Below are positions 1 to 11,592 of a stretch of DNA of 64,000 bases, piece by piece. The first letter of the stretch is position 1; each line of letters begins with the position of its first letter. The notes under the pieces were generated by a model. The model had not been told where the DNA came from and searched no databases. It saw nothing but the letters and a program-made list of their open reading frames with translations. Position numbers and translations under genes: made by a program. The stretch is from Arion vulgaris. Lineage: Eukaryota > Mollusca > Gastropoda > Stylommatophora > Arionidae. The stretch lies in assembly GCA_020796225.1 (NCBI GenBank), contig CM036753.1:64698865-64762864 (forward strand). The letters are read 5' to 3'.

Positions 1-720
1 TCATAACTCTCATCTATATAAAATATATAGCAGGAAAACCACAAAAAACCCACAATCACTAGAAATATTCCTGATGACTGCTTACTTATCAAATTCTATT
101 TAAAATTTCAAGTTAAACACTTTATTGTCGTAATATCTTCGTGATGGATTTGTAAATAATAATAATATATTGTTATGATTCTATGCCTTCATTAATAACA
201 TGTTATATCTCTAGAAATCTCATATTACAATAGCTTCACTATATTTATGATATTTTGTTATCACAATTTTGTATTTTCCGTAGTTAGTTTTTATGTGGTT
301 CTGGTGATATGGGAGACAAGAGAAAAAAAGGGATTAACACCTTTGCCCTTTCGAGCCAATATATTGTCTTGCAGTACATTTTATACATCACGCAAAGCCA
401 ATATACTGGCTAATTTAGTCAACATTGCAACATAAATTCGTTCGGAGGTGAAAAAAAATAATTACGGATTAAAAGGGTTAAAGAAAAATAAAACATTGTT
501 AAATTTTTCTGTCTTACTAAGCTGCCATATATCTTAGATACATATTTTCTGTAGATCTTTATGTCTGTATTATTTTATCTGATGTGTATTAATGCGTTAC
601 TTGTACTTTCTTGAAGTGGAAAATGTTGAGATAAATGCAGAATAGATTTAAAACAAAAATAAATTAAGAAATCCTGTTTATACCTCGAGTTATAATGGGT
701 AAAACGGTGTTAGCCCTGTT
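1..720. other. AT-rich sequence, nothing recognised
   Basis: No coding frame, RNA or repeat family could be supported here. The only sizeable open frame (247-435, plus) has no recognisable motif and ordinary AT-rich composition, so I treat it as chance. Confidence 0.6.
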
Positions 721-925
721 TTTTTCATTCACCGTCGGCACACGATGAGTTATGTGGTCAACATCACGCAGAAAGCAATTAATTCCTAATGATTTTCCTG
801 GTACCTGACTGAATCTCGACCTGAGAGCCGTTACGATCGGAAAAATATTCTACGCTCACTGTGGAGTTGAACCCGGCCCACTAGCCCAAGAACCGAGCTC
901 ACTAACAACTACGCTACTTCAGCTC
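721..925 (-). repeat. tRNA-derived SINE, family F, copy 1
   Basis: Read on the minus strand this has an A-box-like TAGCGTAGTTG and a B-box-like GGGTTCAACTCC, the split RNA polymerase III promoter of tRNA-derived SINEs. A body follows with the conserved words ATATTTTTCC and TGACCACATAACTCATCG. A second copy with the same order of words lies at about 61675-61895, also minus, and a short piece at 57115-57190. It cannot be a tRNA gene because the cloverleaf arms do not pair. Boundaries are approximate. Confidence 0.6.
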
Positions 926-1480
926 TTAGAATAGATGTGGCTGGACATAATATAAATAACTTGAGACATGAAGTCTCCAGTTACTATTAAATATAGTGAT
1001 AGAAAGTAAATACAAAGTTAGAAGCATGAGTTAGAAGAAGACGATGGAAGTTGTTGTCATAAAAACAAAAAAGAAAGCTCGTGTTAAAATAGTACGATGT
1101 GCGGAAACATACAGATCTGATGTAGTTTAGACCGAATTAGATCAGATCTGGAGAAAACCGCAGGGAGGTTGCGGTAAAACGAAATAAATGTCTAAACCGA
1201 CGAAGAAAGTAATACGACAGTTTTACATTAACAAGGAAACAATGTATAATCAAATATGAATAGAGCAAACGATCGACGTTTCGACCCTATCGAGACAACA
1301 CATACAAACACGAAACACTACATTAAATAGTAAAACATAAGATTCTCATAAGAATCTCCGAGATTTCTACAAGTACTAACGTGGGAGTGCTGTAAGAGGT
1401 TAAGGCAAATATAAAACGTATTATCAACACATGAAGTAGAATATGATTATTTTTCGGGTATGTAATGAGAAAAGAAAGTT
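926..1480. other. Mostly unassigned; short dispersed repeat J near 1110-1190
   Basis: Positions about 1110-1190 contain GATCTGGAGAAAACCG followed by a G-rich stretch. The same words occur in inverted orientation at 36690-36830, so this is a dispersed repeat of unknown type. The rest shows nothing I can assign. Confidence 0.4.
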
Positions 1481-1765
1481 TAGAACATATAGTGACAACA
1501 TCAGTAGCAAACTTCATCAAGAAACAATACATTAAAGGATTAGGCCGCACAACTAGATTACTAACAGAAAATGCGCATCCAGAGCAAATCTACTCCGATA
1601 CAGTGAATGTAAAGTAAAAGGTTGTCCACGGAAACGGTGGATTTCAGAAATAGCAGAATATGAAAAACAAATATGTGTGAAGTGCACACAACAGCCCGTT
1701 CTAGAAGTCTCGTATTATCCTAACACTGTGAGGTAAAACAAGATTAGAAAAAGAAAGAAAAGAAA
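1480..1765 (+). pseudogene. LINE reverse transcriptase, C-terminal remnant (weak)
   Basis: Translation in shifting frames gives LGRTTRLLTENAHPEQIY and then GCPRKRWISEIAEY. These resemble the GRPRKRW-type basic segment that follows the thumb domain in RTE-like non-LTR retrotransposons. Several stops and at least one frameshift interrupt it. The stretch 1660-1740 shares words (GAAGTGCACAC, and a CTGTGAGGTAAAA-type end) with 38840-38905, so a dispersed family is likely. The family name is uncertain. Confidence 0.4.
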
Positions 1766-1786
1766 GGACAGCAAGTCAAGTTAATT

Positions 1787-2245
1787 GTAGACTTCTTCTT
1801 CAGCAATCTCTGGTCATGAGCTTAGTTTACTGTGGATCACAAACTGGGCAGTCAGCTTCAGGTTTGCTTCTTCAGCGATCTCTGGTCATGCGCTTAGTTT
1901 ACTGTGGACCACAAACTGGGCAGTCAGCTTCAGGTCTGCCTGGTTTCCCCAAAGCTTAATTTTTAGGTCAACTGGGTGTGGCCACATGTTATTTCTCGGT
2001 TTATACAGGAGAGGACAGTCTTGCAGGACAATCTCCAGTGTCTTTCCGTCTACTGACACTGGCAGAGAGCTGTTTGACTTATTCCTAGTCTATATAAGTG
2101 TTTGTTGAGTCTGCAGTGTCCGGTACGTAGGAGAAATAAATAACATAGAGACGAGACAGAACAAGCCGAGAACATTTTGGATATCCAGGTTTCATCAATG
2201 GGATGGAGGGTCAACATCCGAACTGGTAGTAAGGACATAATACAG
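1787..2245 (-). pseudogene. Non-LTR retrotransposon 3' end with RNase H-like C-terminal region
   Basis: On the minus strand the translation includes LRTGHCRLNKHLYRLGISQT followed by a Cys-Gln-Cys segment and CGHTQLT, separated by stops. The RTGH-CRLN-HL-RLG pattern is the conserved C-terminal RNase H/zinc-knuckle region of Jockey/I-type LINE polyproteins. The 3' end lies at the left, where the plus strand reads CTTCTTCTTCAG, that is, a GAA-repeat tail. The last roughly 65 bp before the tail are duplicated in tandem (about 1796-1945). A related copy on the plus strand lies at 24975-25180. It is 5'-truncated and inactive. Confidence 0.7.
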
Positions 2246-3010
2246 ACGATTTATGAAGACCAATGATCGCCTATGAGAGTCGGTATGGCATATGACGGTA
2301 ATTATACACTGCTTCTGCTTTCTCCAAGTGAGCTTTGATATCAATTATCTACACCAGATAACTGTCGACGTGACTGATACTGATAAAGGTGTGTATGTTT
2401 CGAGTATCGTCTGGCATAACTTTCTCAGACAGACACAATTACTAAATTTTCTAGAGATCATCAGTTCCCTAGAGACGATGCAACTCACAGACAAGAGATG
2501 TTGAAACCTTCGTGCGTCAGAAGCGATATAATGAGCACAGAGAGAGAGAAGAGTAGGTGAGAAATACTGAATGTCAAATAGCGCACGAAAAAACATAGAA
2601 ATAAAACTTTAACAAAAGTAATCAATATCGGGAAAAAAAGTGTTGAAAAAACAGATTATTTACTGTTTGTGGGATGAAGGGTGAAGAAGGGAGAAAAGTG
2701 CGCAAATTATGTGAAGAAATAAATAAAAAAGGATAGCAATAAATCTGTTATTTTTATTTGTAAAGGCTACTTTGTGAAAGTGATGAAGAGGCAAGTAAAA
2801 ACAGGAAGTTCGTATAACAAGGTAGTCTTCTTTTTTAATGACTGTCTAGTCCAGGCGATAATTACTTTCAGTCGTCTGTAGTTACAAGTATTCATTACGT
2901 GTTTGTTAATTTTTTAGTTTCAATTGTTTCATACCATTAGCTGAAAATGACAATTTTTTTCCGACTGATTTCTCTTGTTTCCAAAACTATAGTCGTGTTA
3001 TTATTATGAT
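2246..3010. other. Unassigned AT-rich sequence
   Basis: Two overlapping open frames on opposite strands (2292-2504 plus, 2345-2596 minus) carry no recognisable motifs. Nothing else is supported. Confidence 0.5.
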
Positions 3011-3428
3011 TTTTAATAGTGATTCCTCTATAAGAAATGGTAAACAGATTTTAATAGTGATTCATCTATAAGAAATGGTAAACAGATTTTAATAGTGATT
3101 CATCTATAAGAAATGGTAAACAGATTTTAATAGTGATTCCTCTATAAGAAATGGTAAACAGATTTTAATAGTGATTCATCTATAAGAAATGGTAAACAGA
3201 TTTTAATAGTGATTCATCTATAAGAAATGGTAAACAGATTTTAATAGTGATTCATCTATAAGAAATGGTAAACAGATTTTAATAGTGATTCATCTATAAG
3301 AAATGGTAAACAGATTTTAATAGTGATTCATCTATAAGAAATGGTAAACAGAATTTAATAGTGATTCCTCTATAAGAAATGGTAAACAGATTTTAATAGT
3401 GATTCATCTATAAGAAATGGTAAACAGA
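3011..3428. repeat. 38-bp minisatellite, about 11 copies
   Basis: Head-to-tail units of 38 bp run from TTTTAATAGTGATTC to AAATGGTAAACAG. Copies are almost identical and differ mainly at one C/A position (GATTCCTC versus GATTCATC). The array is followed directly by unique sequence and then a SINE. The near identity points to recent expansion or gene conversion. Confidence 0.95.
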
Positions 3429-3474
3429 AGATGGCTGACTTGTTATCAACAAATGAGGTCAGTTTATAGTCCTA

Positions 3475-3905
3475 CCTGAGACTGACTGGGATCGCTGTGG
3501 CTTGAGGTAAAGTGCTAGCCTCTGTCTCCAATAGTAATTGATTTGTTCCCACCGTCGAACGATCGAGTTTTTCTAAAGATCCCTGATCTCAATGTTGGTT
3601 AGATCACGTTTCAAATCCTATACGAGACGGGTGATAAAACGTTGATCATGTGTAATTCAGCACGTAAAACAACCATTGATATTTGAAAATCTAAACTAGG
3701 CTGCAAAGTCGCTGTCTGAGTAAAATTCATTGAAAAGATTAATTAAAACTCCAATAAAAAACTGCCACCATCTTCAAAATTACAATGGGAACTCTCGCCG
3801 GGGCTAACAAGTTCGGGTACTGCGTCTGAAATCTTTAGATGTAAAAAAAGAGATCGGATCACATATATTTATTCACAGAAGTGCAGCGATGATGGTTCTA
3901 TCAAT
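3475..3905 (+). repeat. tRNA-derived SINE, family B, longest copy
   Basis: The left end is tRNA-like (GGCTTGAGGTAAAGTGC, then GATTTGTTCCCACC). The body carries TCTGAGTAAAATTCATTGAA and CGGGGCTAACAAGTTCGGG, and the 3' end is GATGATGGTTCTATCAAT. The same body occurs inverted at 57825-58300, and the 3' part recurs at 42370-42487, 46140-46275, 47115-47290 and 53830-53965. Copies end in ATCA-type short repeats, as expected for a LINE-mobilised SINE. A LINE fragment abuts its 3' end directly. Confidence 0.7.
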
Positions 3906-4600
3906 GATATTATGTTTGGCCTTACAATTAAAACCAAGAAAACAGAGGTCATGATCCAGCTCGCGCTTAGAGAAAAGTACCACGATCAAGTCATCAACAT
4001 TAAAGTCCAGCGTCTCCTGCCAGCGGACAACTTTGCCTAACTTGGCAGCATCGGTAATCACAAACTCTGAGGTCAACAATAGAATATCCAAAGCCAGTGC
4101 TGCGTTCGGAAGGTTATGTGTCACCGTGTGGGAGCGGAAGGGGATACGCGAAGCCACAAAGCTGAAAGTTTACCAGGTCATAGTGCTAACCACGCTGCTG
4201 TACGCAAGCGAGACATGAACAGTGTATAGCAGCCATCAAGAAAACTAAACCAATTCCACACAAGCTGACTACGAATAATACTAAAAATAAACTGGCATGA
4301 CAAAATTCCAGACAGCGAAGTCCTCACAAGAGCAAAGATCCCAAGCGTCAACACCCTGTTGCAGAAGTCCCAAGTGAGATGGACCGGTCACGTTGCTCGG
4401 ATGCCTGATAAACGCATCCAAAAACAGTTGATGTATGGCGAACTTGAAGGAGGCAGAAGTTCTTCTCGTGCAGAGAAAAAACGATTTAAAAACGCTTCGT
4501 GCTGGAAATCTCTTGCGTAAGATCGCCAAATGTGGCGCTGTAAAAACACAAGAGGAACCCGTGCTACCTTCGTTCACAATGGCGACATTAAAGTGAGTAT
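3905..4600 (+). pseudogene. LINE reverse transcriptase, thumb to C-terminus, broken
   Basis: The reading begins FGLTIKTKKTEVMIQ, the segment just after the RT active site. It continues with KASAAFGRLCVTVWERKG and KLKVYQVIVLTTLLYASET, and after frameshifts QVRWTGHVARMPDKRIQKQL and a GELEGGRRSS-like tail. These are the ordered landmarks of the RT thumb and C-terminal region in RTE-like endonuclease-reverse transcriptases. At least two in-frame stops and one shift break it, and the palm active site is missing, so this is a 5'-truncated dead copy. It starts immediately after the family B SINE. Confidence 0.8.
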
Positions 4601-5005
4601 AGTCATCGACTTGAAGTTTTTCAATTCGAATGAAGAACAGTCTGTAAGACTCAATCTTGGCATACATGTCAACTAAATATTGATGTAGCAGCTGTCAGTA
4701 ACTTTGCAATCTGTTGTTTAATCGTCGCACCATCAAACAATATGTATTGTACGATAATAAGTGAACGCTTACACATTACGTGAATGTCGTCCCACAACAT
4801 GCAGGGATAAGTTGTCCTCATCATCATTCTAAAGCGTTTGACGTTCGAAACCGTTTCCTACTTCATATAAACACACATGACGACCATATGTTATATAACA
4901 TATGATTAACATATTATTTCAAGAAGATTATACATAATCTGTTATGATAATTTTTTTAACTGACATTCAAGAGTATTTAATTGCATAACTGATATTGAAA
5001 AGATT
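4601..5005. other. Unassigned sequence with a short palindrome
   Basis: No gene is visible. The stretch at about 4882-4905 is an AT-rich palindrome (CATATGTTATATAACATATG), consistent with chance in AT-rich DNA. The rest is unassigned. Confidence 0.5.
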
Positions 5006-5510
5006 GTGTTTCCTTAGCAATGCATTTAATAACATGTGCTATGTTCGATCATGATAGCCTTAACGAGTTCTTCAAACGATTCACCGTTATCCACGTTCGT
5101 GCCTTCGATTTGGCATTCATTCTTCAAACAATTTTACAGACACAAGTACGTTCAAAATATGCCATTCTTTTACGCCCCACATTTTCAAGGTTAGGATGCA
5201 TATCGTGCATAAACAACTATGGTAAACATCTCCAAAAGTACTCTCCTCTGCGATCATTTTGTTCTCGTCACCCAGTAAGCTTCATTTGCAATGATAATGG
5301 GGTTGATTTCACGATGACATCGAATTGCTATGCAAATATTTTCAGGCTGAACTCCAGCTATCAAAAATCTTTAAATCTCACATTCAATTTAGTTCTGAAA
5401 TTTATTAACTCATCAGACAAATGTCATGTAGATTGCTCTGACTTGAAATGTTTGAAACTAATAGCGCTGCCCACTTTCATCTGACTTTTTAAAAAGTCAA
5501 TGCGTATTAT
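5005..5510 (-). pseudogene. hAT-type transposase C-terminus, GTF2IRD2-like, broken
   Basis: Read on the minus strand across several frames, peptides occur in the order expected for the hAT-derived C-terminal region of GTF2IRD2/ZBED-like proteins. First come an LEFSLKIFA-like segment and PLSLQMKLT. Then HPNLENVGRKRMAYFE, and finally RMNAKSKARTWITVNRLKN and SLRLS. The family reads roughly RFxDF..L..F..PF.V...., LQMELI.L, FPNLR..A..M...FGSTY.CE, and SKxRxxLTDExLxxxLRI. Several stops and shifts break it. The plus strand over the same bases happens to be open for 154 codons (5020-5484); I regard that as the shadow. Confidence 0.65.
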
Positions 5511-6225
5511 CAAATAACTTTATATGTCCATATAACTCATGAACAGTTTATTCCTGATTTTGAAAAAATGACATTTCCTTCCTTCCTTCTTCTTCTCTCC
5601 TTCCTCCAACCAGGGCTGCAAGTTTTCATTCTTGAAGAACCAATGCCAAATTGTAGAATCTGTATGTGTTCTGAAGTTGTACAAGGCTACCATAAAGGCT
5701 AATATGCACAGATAGGTCTGGAGGTAGGAGTTCTCTAGCTTTATGTAGTCCAGTGTATTCAAGAAGGACATGCTGTACTGTTTCACTTGAATGACTGCAC
5801 TTTCTTCAATGTGGTAAGTTAGTTGGGTTTATTCTGTTTAGTTAGTAATTCAGTCCAATGTTCCTTGCTTAACAGAAAGATAAATAGATCCAACAAGTTG
5901 GTTAGAATTAACAAGAAATACACGATGATGTAACCACATCTTATCATTTGAAGTTGGTAGATGCTTTCAGTTCCATGAAATCAACTACTTCCGTTCTTAT
6001 GTCATGAGAGCTTGACATTATTTTTCTCTTCTCAAAAGGTCAACTTCACGGAAATATATACAATTTTTCTAATAGCCTTTAAATCAATTCGAAACGTAGA
6101 TTCGACAGTAAACTCAAAGTTCTAGAAAATGACCACATGTATATAAGTAACATCGATTGTCATTGCTTTATTGAAAGTGTTAAAGTGATAAGTTCAACCC
6201 TATAGTCCACTGGGAACGGATAGAA
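5511..6225. other. Unassigned sequence
   Basis: A minus-strand open frame (5520-5786) shows no family motif. I see no RNA gene or repeat copy in this stretch. Confidence 0.45.
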
Positions 6226-6251
6226 ATTAGAGAGTGCGAGAGAGAGAGGGA

Positions 6252-6284
<33 letters not shown>

Positions 6285-6303
6285 TGAGAGAGAGAGTGAG
6301 AGA

Positions 6304-6343
<40 letters not shown>

Positions 6344-6382
6344 GAGAGAGAGAGAGAAGTGAGAGAGAGAGAGAGAGAGTGA
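6226..6382. repeat. GA-rich microsatellite
   Basis: About 155 bp of (GA)n is interrupted by GTGA steps. Open frames on both strands here are simple Arg-Glu or Ser-Leu repeats and not genes. Confidence 0.97.
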
Positions 6383-6469
6383 AATGTCATGATTATGAAA
6401 TAAAAAGCGTAGCATATCCTATACAGAGCGTCACCATCAACCACAGTATACAAGTCAATTTTCAAAGCA

Positions 6470-6650
6470 CCATTTAGTTTGCCATTGTTTTCTGAATGAA
6501 GAGGTCTATTTTGACCGTTCGTAAAATCACGGGAACAAATTTGCTTCCAAACTGCATATCACGAATTTTGGAACTATGTACTCTTGGGTTGTGTTCGAGG
6601 TCACTATTGCTAAACCACAGACACCCACAGCGTCATGATTATACGAAGTT
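6470..6650 (-). repeat. tRNA-derived SINE, family I, copy 1
   Basis: The shared words TTTGCCATTG, CTTCCAAACTGC and a terminal AAACCACAGACACCCAC-type end match 37640-37820. On the minus strand the right end reads as a tRNA-like head (GTGGTTTAGCAATAGTG then a CTCGAACAC B-box). Boundaries are approximate. Confidence 0.5.
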
Positions 6651-7203
6651 CATAACTAACATGAGAAAAAAAGACATAATTTATTTCGTGCCTTGTTTAA
6701 GACATTGAGGCTCAATACGTATGGTGACAACAGATAAATACATTGTGATGGACGAGACAGAGAATGATATAAAGGTTAGATTTAAAACACAATCTCAACC
6801 ATCCAACTTCATGACACGCAAAACTGTCAACTGATAGCCAGTACTCAGGACAGCCGTTTGTTGAAGTGAACGATCCCTTACAGCAGTCGGCAAAGCACAA
6901 TAACGATTTCTAAGCTTTAAATACTTCCGAGCTCTAAGGTACTCGTAGGTTCGTGTTCGCAGTGAAAGAAAACCTGTATGACTTATTGAGCACATTTGAT
7001 AACAATTAGAACAATTATAAGCATGATATTCTTGTAACTGTGAATTAAAGTTCCAATTTTATATTACGCATGGTCAAGCAGTTACTTATTTTTTTTTTTT
7101 AAACTGAAATAAATATCGAACTTATCAACTCTCAAGGAATTAACCAAAATTCATGTTTATATTTTGCAAGACTTTTTTTTTTTACATAAATAGATTAATA
7201 GAA
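6651..7203. other. Unassigned sequence
   Basis: Overlapping minus-strand open frames at 6712-6995 have no recognisable motif. Two T-runs at about 7090 and 7172 are ordinary. Confidence 0.45.
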
Positions 7204-7485
7204 AGAACGAACATGACAGGACGAACAGGACAGGACGAACAGGACAGGACATGAAGTCGGAACGGACAAGACGGGACGGACAAGACGATATGAACAATAC
7301 CGGACGGACAAGAAGGGACGGACAGACATGACGAACACGACATGACGGACACGACGTGACGGACATGAAGTGACGGACACGAAGTGACGGACACGAAGTG
7401 ACGGACACGACGTGACGGACACGACGTGACGGACATGACATGACGGATATGACATGACGGATATGACACGGTGAATCGGAAAAGA
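7204..7485. repeat. 14-bp minisatellite preceded by related short units
   Basis: From about 7325 the unit is 14 bp (GTGACGGACACGAA and variants). To the left (7204-7320) shorter related GACAGGACGAACA units run into it. Because 14 is not a multiple of 3, the minus strand is open in three frames with a 14-residue Val/Ser/Cys-rich repeat. These are low-complexity frames. Confidence 0.9.
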
Positions 7486-7544
7486 CAACACAGACCGCAT
7501 ATTTGCAAATTATTCAAATTTACAGATGACTTGCGTGCTGTGAT

Positions 7545-7905
7545 TAGCGTAGCGCTTAATGCACTTGCATCTGCCCGTCTGCCCAGCGTGTTCGTAGCGC
7601 GTTGGACTACGGGTGACAAGCTCTTGTGATTGCGGGTTCAATTCGGCGGGCTGGTAGAAAAGACACAGGTTCTCCAGATTTACTGTATTCGTGGCACCGA
7701 ACCGAAGGGTTACGATGTCCATGGCACCGAGCCGAAGAGCTGAAAGCTCACGTGCTTCTGGATCGGGAAAAAATGCACTTGCTTTTGCTAGTCCGTGGTC
7801 TCTGGATCAAATTTCACAGCTGGAGTGGATTTATTTTCCTATTTTATCACTATCTGATCGACCCAGCCTCAGCTAGGTATCAGAGGAACACTGGTAAGCA
7901 AAGGC
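7545..7905 (+). repeat. tRNA-derived SINE-like element, family H
   Basis: The sequence TTCGTAGCGCGTTGGACT resembles a pol III A box and GCGGGTTCAATTCGGC resembles a B box, about 40 bp apart. The following 250 bp include two near repeats of TGGCACCGAACCGAAG. The tRNA arms do not pair well, so a tRNA gene is rejected. I saw only this one copy in the window. Confidence 0.45.
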
Positions 7906-7984
7906 GAGTATGAGGATGTTAATCTCATAACACATCGTGTGCTGTTGTTAAAAAAAACACACACTGGCCGACCACACTATTCTT

Positions 7985-8345
7985 CAACTTACTACATGCT
8001 ATGAAAACGAGTTTCAGCTGAGAATCGAACCAACATCATCTTTATAAGAAGTAAGTGAACTAACCAAAATGAGGACGCCGATAGAGAAGTTAATAATGAC
8101 CACGTGCTGTGGAAAGTTACATGACCATCTTGGACAAATATTAACGATGTGCACACGGTACGCGGTTGGTCTACAGGAGACCCTGATCCGTTACTTGGGG
8201 ATCTAGATTACAAGTACCTTCCAAGTCGACGTAGAGTTCGCCTGAATGAGAGTGACACTGGTCAAAAAGAAAGCAAAACTTCACGCAAAAGTAATTCAAA
8301 TGTTCCATAATACGCGACAACATTACGCCTGCATTCACAGCGAGC
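7985..8345. repeat. Dispersed repeat, family G, copy 1
   Basis: The words TTGGGGATCTAGATTACAAG and CGCCTGAATGAGAGTGACAC recur, diverged, at 57480-57590, and the first also at 38260-38440. On the minus strand a B-box-like GGTTCGATTCTC is present at about 8020, so a tRNA-derived SINE is likely. Ends are not resolved. Confidence 0.5.
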
Positions 8346-8682
8346 TAGCGAAAAAACCCAACCTAACCAACACACTATGGCTGCTCTCTGTGTTTCTAAT
8401 TTGATCATGGAGTAAGCATTCGACCTTTTTTGTCTATAACGCATAAACCTGTTGGTAGAGCTGTCAACAAGTGGCATTGGTTACATCTGATAACACATTT
8501 CTATTTCTCTGGATCGTAAAGATGAATGAATCGCCCATTAACAGAACAACACGACCGGGCTAAAATGTAACGATCATATTTCATCAGAATCGTTGAGTAT
8601 AAGCTGTGAGTTTATCTAATCAAGGTTAGAAGAGTAGCTGCACTAGAGATAGAGAAGTCATGAAATCATCAACATCTAAATC
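8346..8682. other. Unassigned sequence
   Basis: No feature supported. Confidence 0.5.
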
Positions 8683-8945
8683 ATAACGGAGAGAGAAAGA
8701 GGGAGAGAAATAAAGAGAGAGAGAGAAATAAAGAGAGAAGAGAAGAAAGAGAGAGAGAGAAAGAAAGAAAGAGTGAGAAAGAGATAGAGAGAAAGACAGA
8801 GAGAGAGAAATAAGAGAGAGAAAGAGTTCGAAACAGAGAAAAAAGAGAGAAATTTAGAGAGAGAGAGAAAAAAAGAGATAGGAAGAGAGATAGTAAGAGA
8901 TAGAAAGAAGCGAGAGAAAGAAAGAGAAAGAGAAAGAAAGAGATA
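8683..8945. repeat. Polypurine GA/AAAG microsatellite
   Basis: About 260 bp is almost purely A and G on the plus strand, mixing GAGA and AAAG steps. Minus-strand Ser/Leu/Phe-rich frames through it are artefacts of composition. Confidence 0.95.
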
Positions 8946-9166
8946 TATTGCAAACAGTACAGTTTACTAGAACTATACATATCTCTGAGGTTAACCAAGG
9001 TGCAGAATCCATTTACATCATGTAGTAAAATAGTAAAATGGAAACAAAGTATCAGACTACTATTTTTCCTTCATTTTCCTCCATACACACAGTGAGTGAT
9101 GAAGTTCAACATTACGCATGCTATGTTTATGTGTTTTCTCTACATAATTTTAGACAATTCGTTGAA

Positions 9167-11592
9167 TATTTCATTATCAATATTGATGCAATATTTCATT
9201 GTCAATATTGATGCACTATTTCATTGTCGATATTGATGCACTATTTCATTGTCGATATTGATGCACTATTTCATTGTCAATATTGATGTAATATTTCATT
9301 GTCAATATTGATGTAATATTTCATTGTCAATATTGATGTAATATTTCATTGTCAATATTGATGTAATATTTAATTCCCAATATTGATGCAATATTTCATT
9401 GTCAATATTGATGTAATATTTAATTCCCAATATTGATGTAATATTTAATTCCCAATATTGATGCAATATTTAATTGCCAATATTGATGTAATATTTTATT
9501 GCCAATATTGATGTAATATTTTATTGTAAATATTGATGCAATATTTCATTGTCAATATTGATGTAATATTTAATTCCCAATATTGATGTAATATTTAATT
9601 CCCAATATTGATGTAATATTTCATTGTCAATATTGATGTAATATTTCATTTTCAATATTGATGCAATATTTTGTTGTCAATATTGATGTAATATTTCATT
9701 GTCAATATTGATGCAATATTTTATTGTCAATATTGATGCAATATTTAATTGCCAATATTGATGTAATATTTCATTGCCAATATTGATGCAATATTTCATA
9801 GTCAATATTGATGCAATATTTCATTGTCAATATTGATGCACTATTTCATTGCCAAGATTGATGCAATATTTAATTACCAAAATTGATGTAATATTTTATT
9901 GTAAATATTGATACAATATTTCATTTTCAATATTGATGTAATATTTAATTCCCAATATTGATGTAATATTTAATTCCCAATATTGATGTAATATTTCATT
10001 GTCAATATTGATGTAATATTTCATTATCAATATTGATGTAATACTTCATTATCAATATTGGTGCACTATTTCATTGTCAATATTGATGTAATATTTAATT
10101 CCCAATATTGATGTAATATTTCATTATCAATATTGATGCAATATTTCATTGTCAATATTGATGTAATATTTAATTCCCAATATTGATGTAATATTTAATT
10201 CCCAATATTGATGTAATATTTCATTGTCAATATTGATGTAATATTTCATTATCAATATTGATGTAATACTTCATTATCAATATTGGTGCACTATTTCATT
10301 GTCAATATTGATGTAATATTTAATTCCCAATATTGATGTAATATTTCATTATCAATATTGATGCAATATTTCATTGTCAATATTGATGTAATATTTTATG
10401 TCAATATTGATAGCAATATTTCATTGTCAATATTGATGTAATATTTAATTTCCAATATGATGTAATATTTAATTGCCAATATGATGTAATATTTCATTGT
10501 CAATAATGATGCAATATTTCATTGCAATATTGATGTAATATTTATTGTCAATATTGATGCAATATTTCATTGTCAATAGTGATGTAATATTTAATTCCCA
10601 ATATTGATGTAATATTTGAATTCCCAATATTGATGTAATATTTCATTGTCAATATTGATGTAATATTTCATTATCAATATGATTAATATTTCATTATCAA
10701 TATTGATGCACTATTTCATTGTCAATTTTGATCACTATTTCATTGTCAATATAGATGCACTATTTCATTGCACAAGATTGATGCAATATTTTATTGTCAT
10801 ATTGATCTAATATTTCATTGTCAATATTGATGCAATATTTATTATCAATACTGATGTAATATTTCATTGTCAATATTGATGCAATATTTTATTGTCAATA
10901 TTTATGCAATATTTAATTTCCAATATTGATGTAATATTTCATTGCCAATATTGATGTAATATTTTATTGTAAATATTGATGTAATATTTCATTATCAATA
11001 TTGGTGCACTATTTCATTGTCAATATTGATGTAATATTTCATTATCAATATTGATGCACTATTTCATTGTCAATATTGATGCACTATGTCATTGTCAATA
11101 TTGATGCACTATTTCATTGTCAATATTGATGCACTATTTCATTGCCAAGATTGATGCAATATTTTATTGTCAATATTGATGTAATATTTCATTGTCAATA
11201 TTGATGCAATATTTTATTGTCAATATTGATGTAATATTTCATTGTCAATATTGATGCAATATTTTATTGTCAATATTGATGCAATATTTAATTGCCAATA
11301 TTGATGTAATATTTCATTGCCAATATTGATGCAATATTTCATTGTCAATATTGATGCAATATTTCATTGTCAATATTGATGCAATATTTCATTGTCAATA
11401 TTGATACAATATTTCATTATCAATATTGATGCACTATTTCATTATTAATATTTGATGCACTATTTCATTATCAATATTGATGCTATATGTCATTGACAAT
11501 ATTAATGCATTATTTAATTGTTAATATTGATGTAATATTTCATTGTTAATATTGATGCAATATTTCAATGTCAATATTAATGCAATATTTCA
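9167..11592. repeat. 25-bp AT-rich satellite, about 97 units, with a 225-bp higher-order repeat
   Basis: The unit is 25 bp and reads TATTGATGTAATATTTCATT plus a variable GTCAA, ATCAA or CCCAA ending. Variant units follow an order. The block 9941-10165 (nine units) is repeated at 10166-10390, including the rare changes ATACTTC and TTGGTGCAC, so a 225-bp higher-order unit exists. The units contain inverted AATATT words on both sides of GATG. Between about 10390 and 10830 many units lose or gain single bases, unlike the clean flanks. Confidence 0.97.

Noticed and set aside
4882..4905. AT-rich palindrome as a regulatory site
   Set aside because: Short palindromes are expected by chance in AT-rich DNA and nothing around it suggests a role.
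5020..5484. 154-codon plus-strand frame as a small gene
   Set aside because: The minus strand carries ordered hAT C-terminal peptides, so the plus frame is probably a shadow.
7553..7660. Functional tRNA gene
   Set aside because: A- and B-box-like words are present but the acceptor, D and anticodon arms do not pair; it reads as a SINE head.
9167..11592. CRISPR-like regular array
   Set aside because: Units are contiguous with no unique spacers, and the context is an animal genome.
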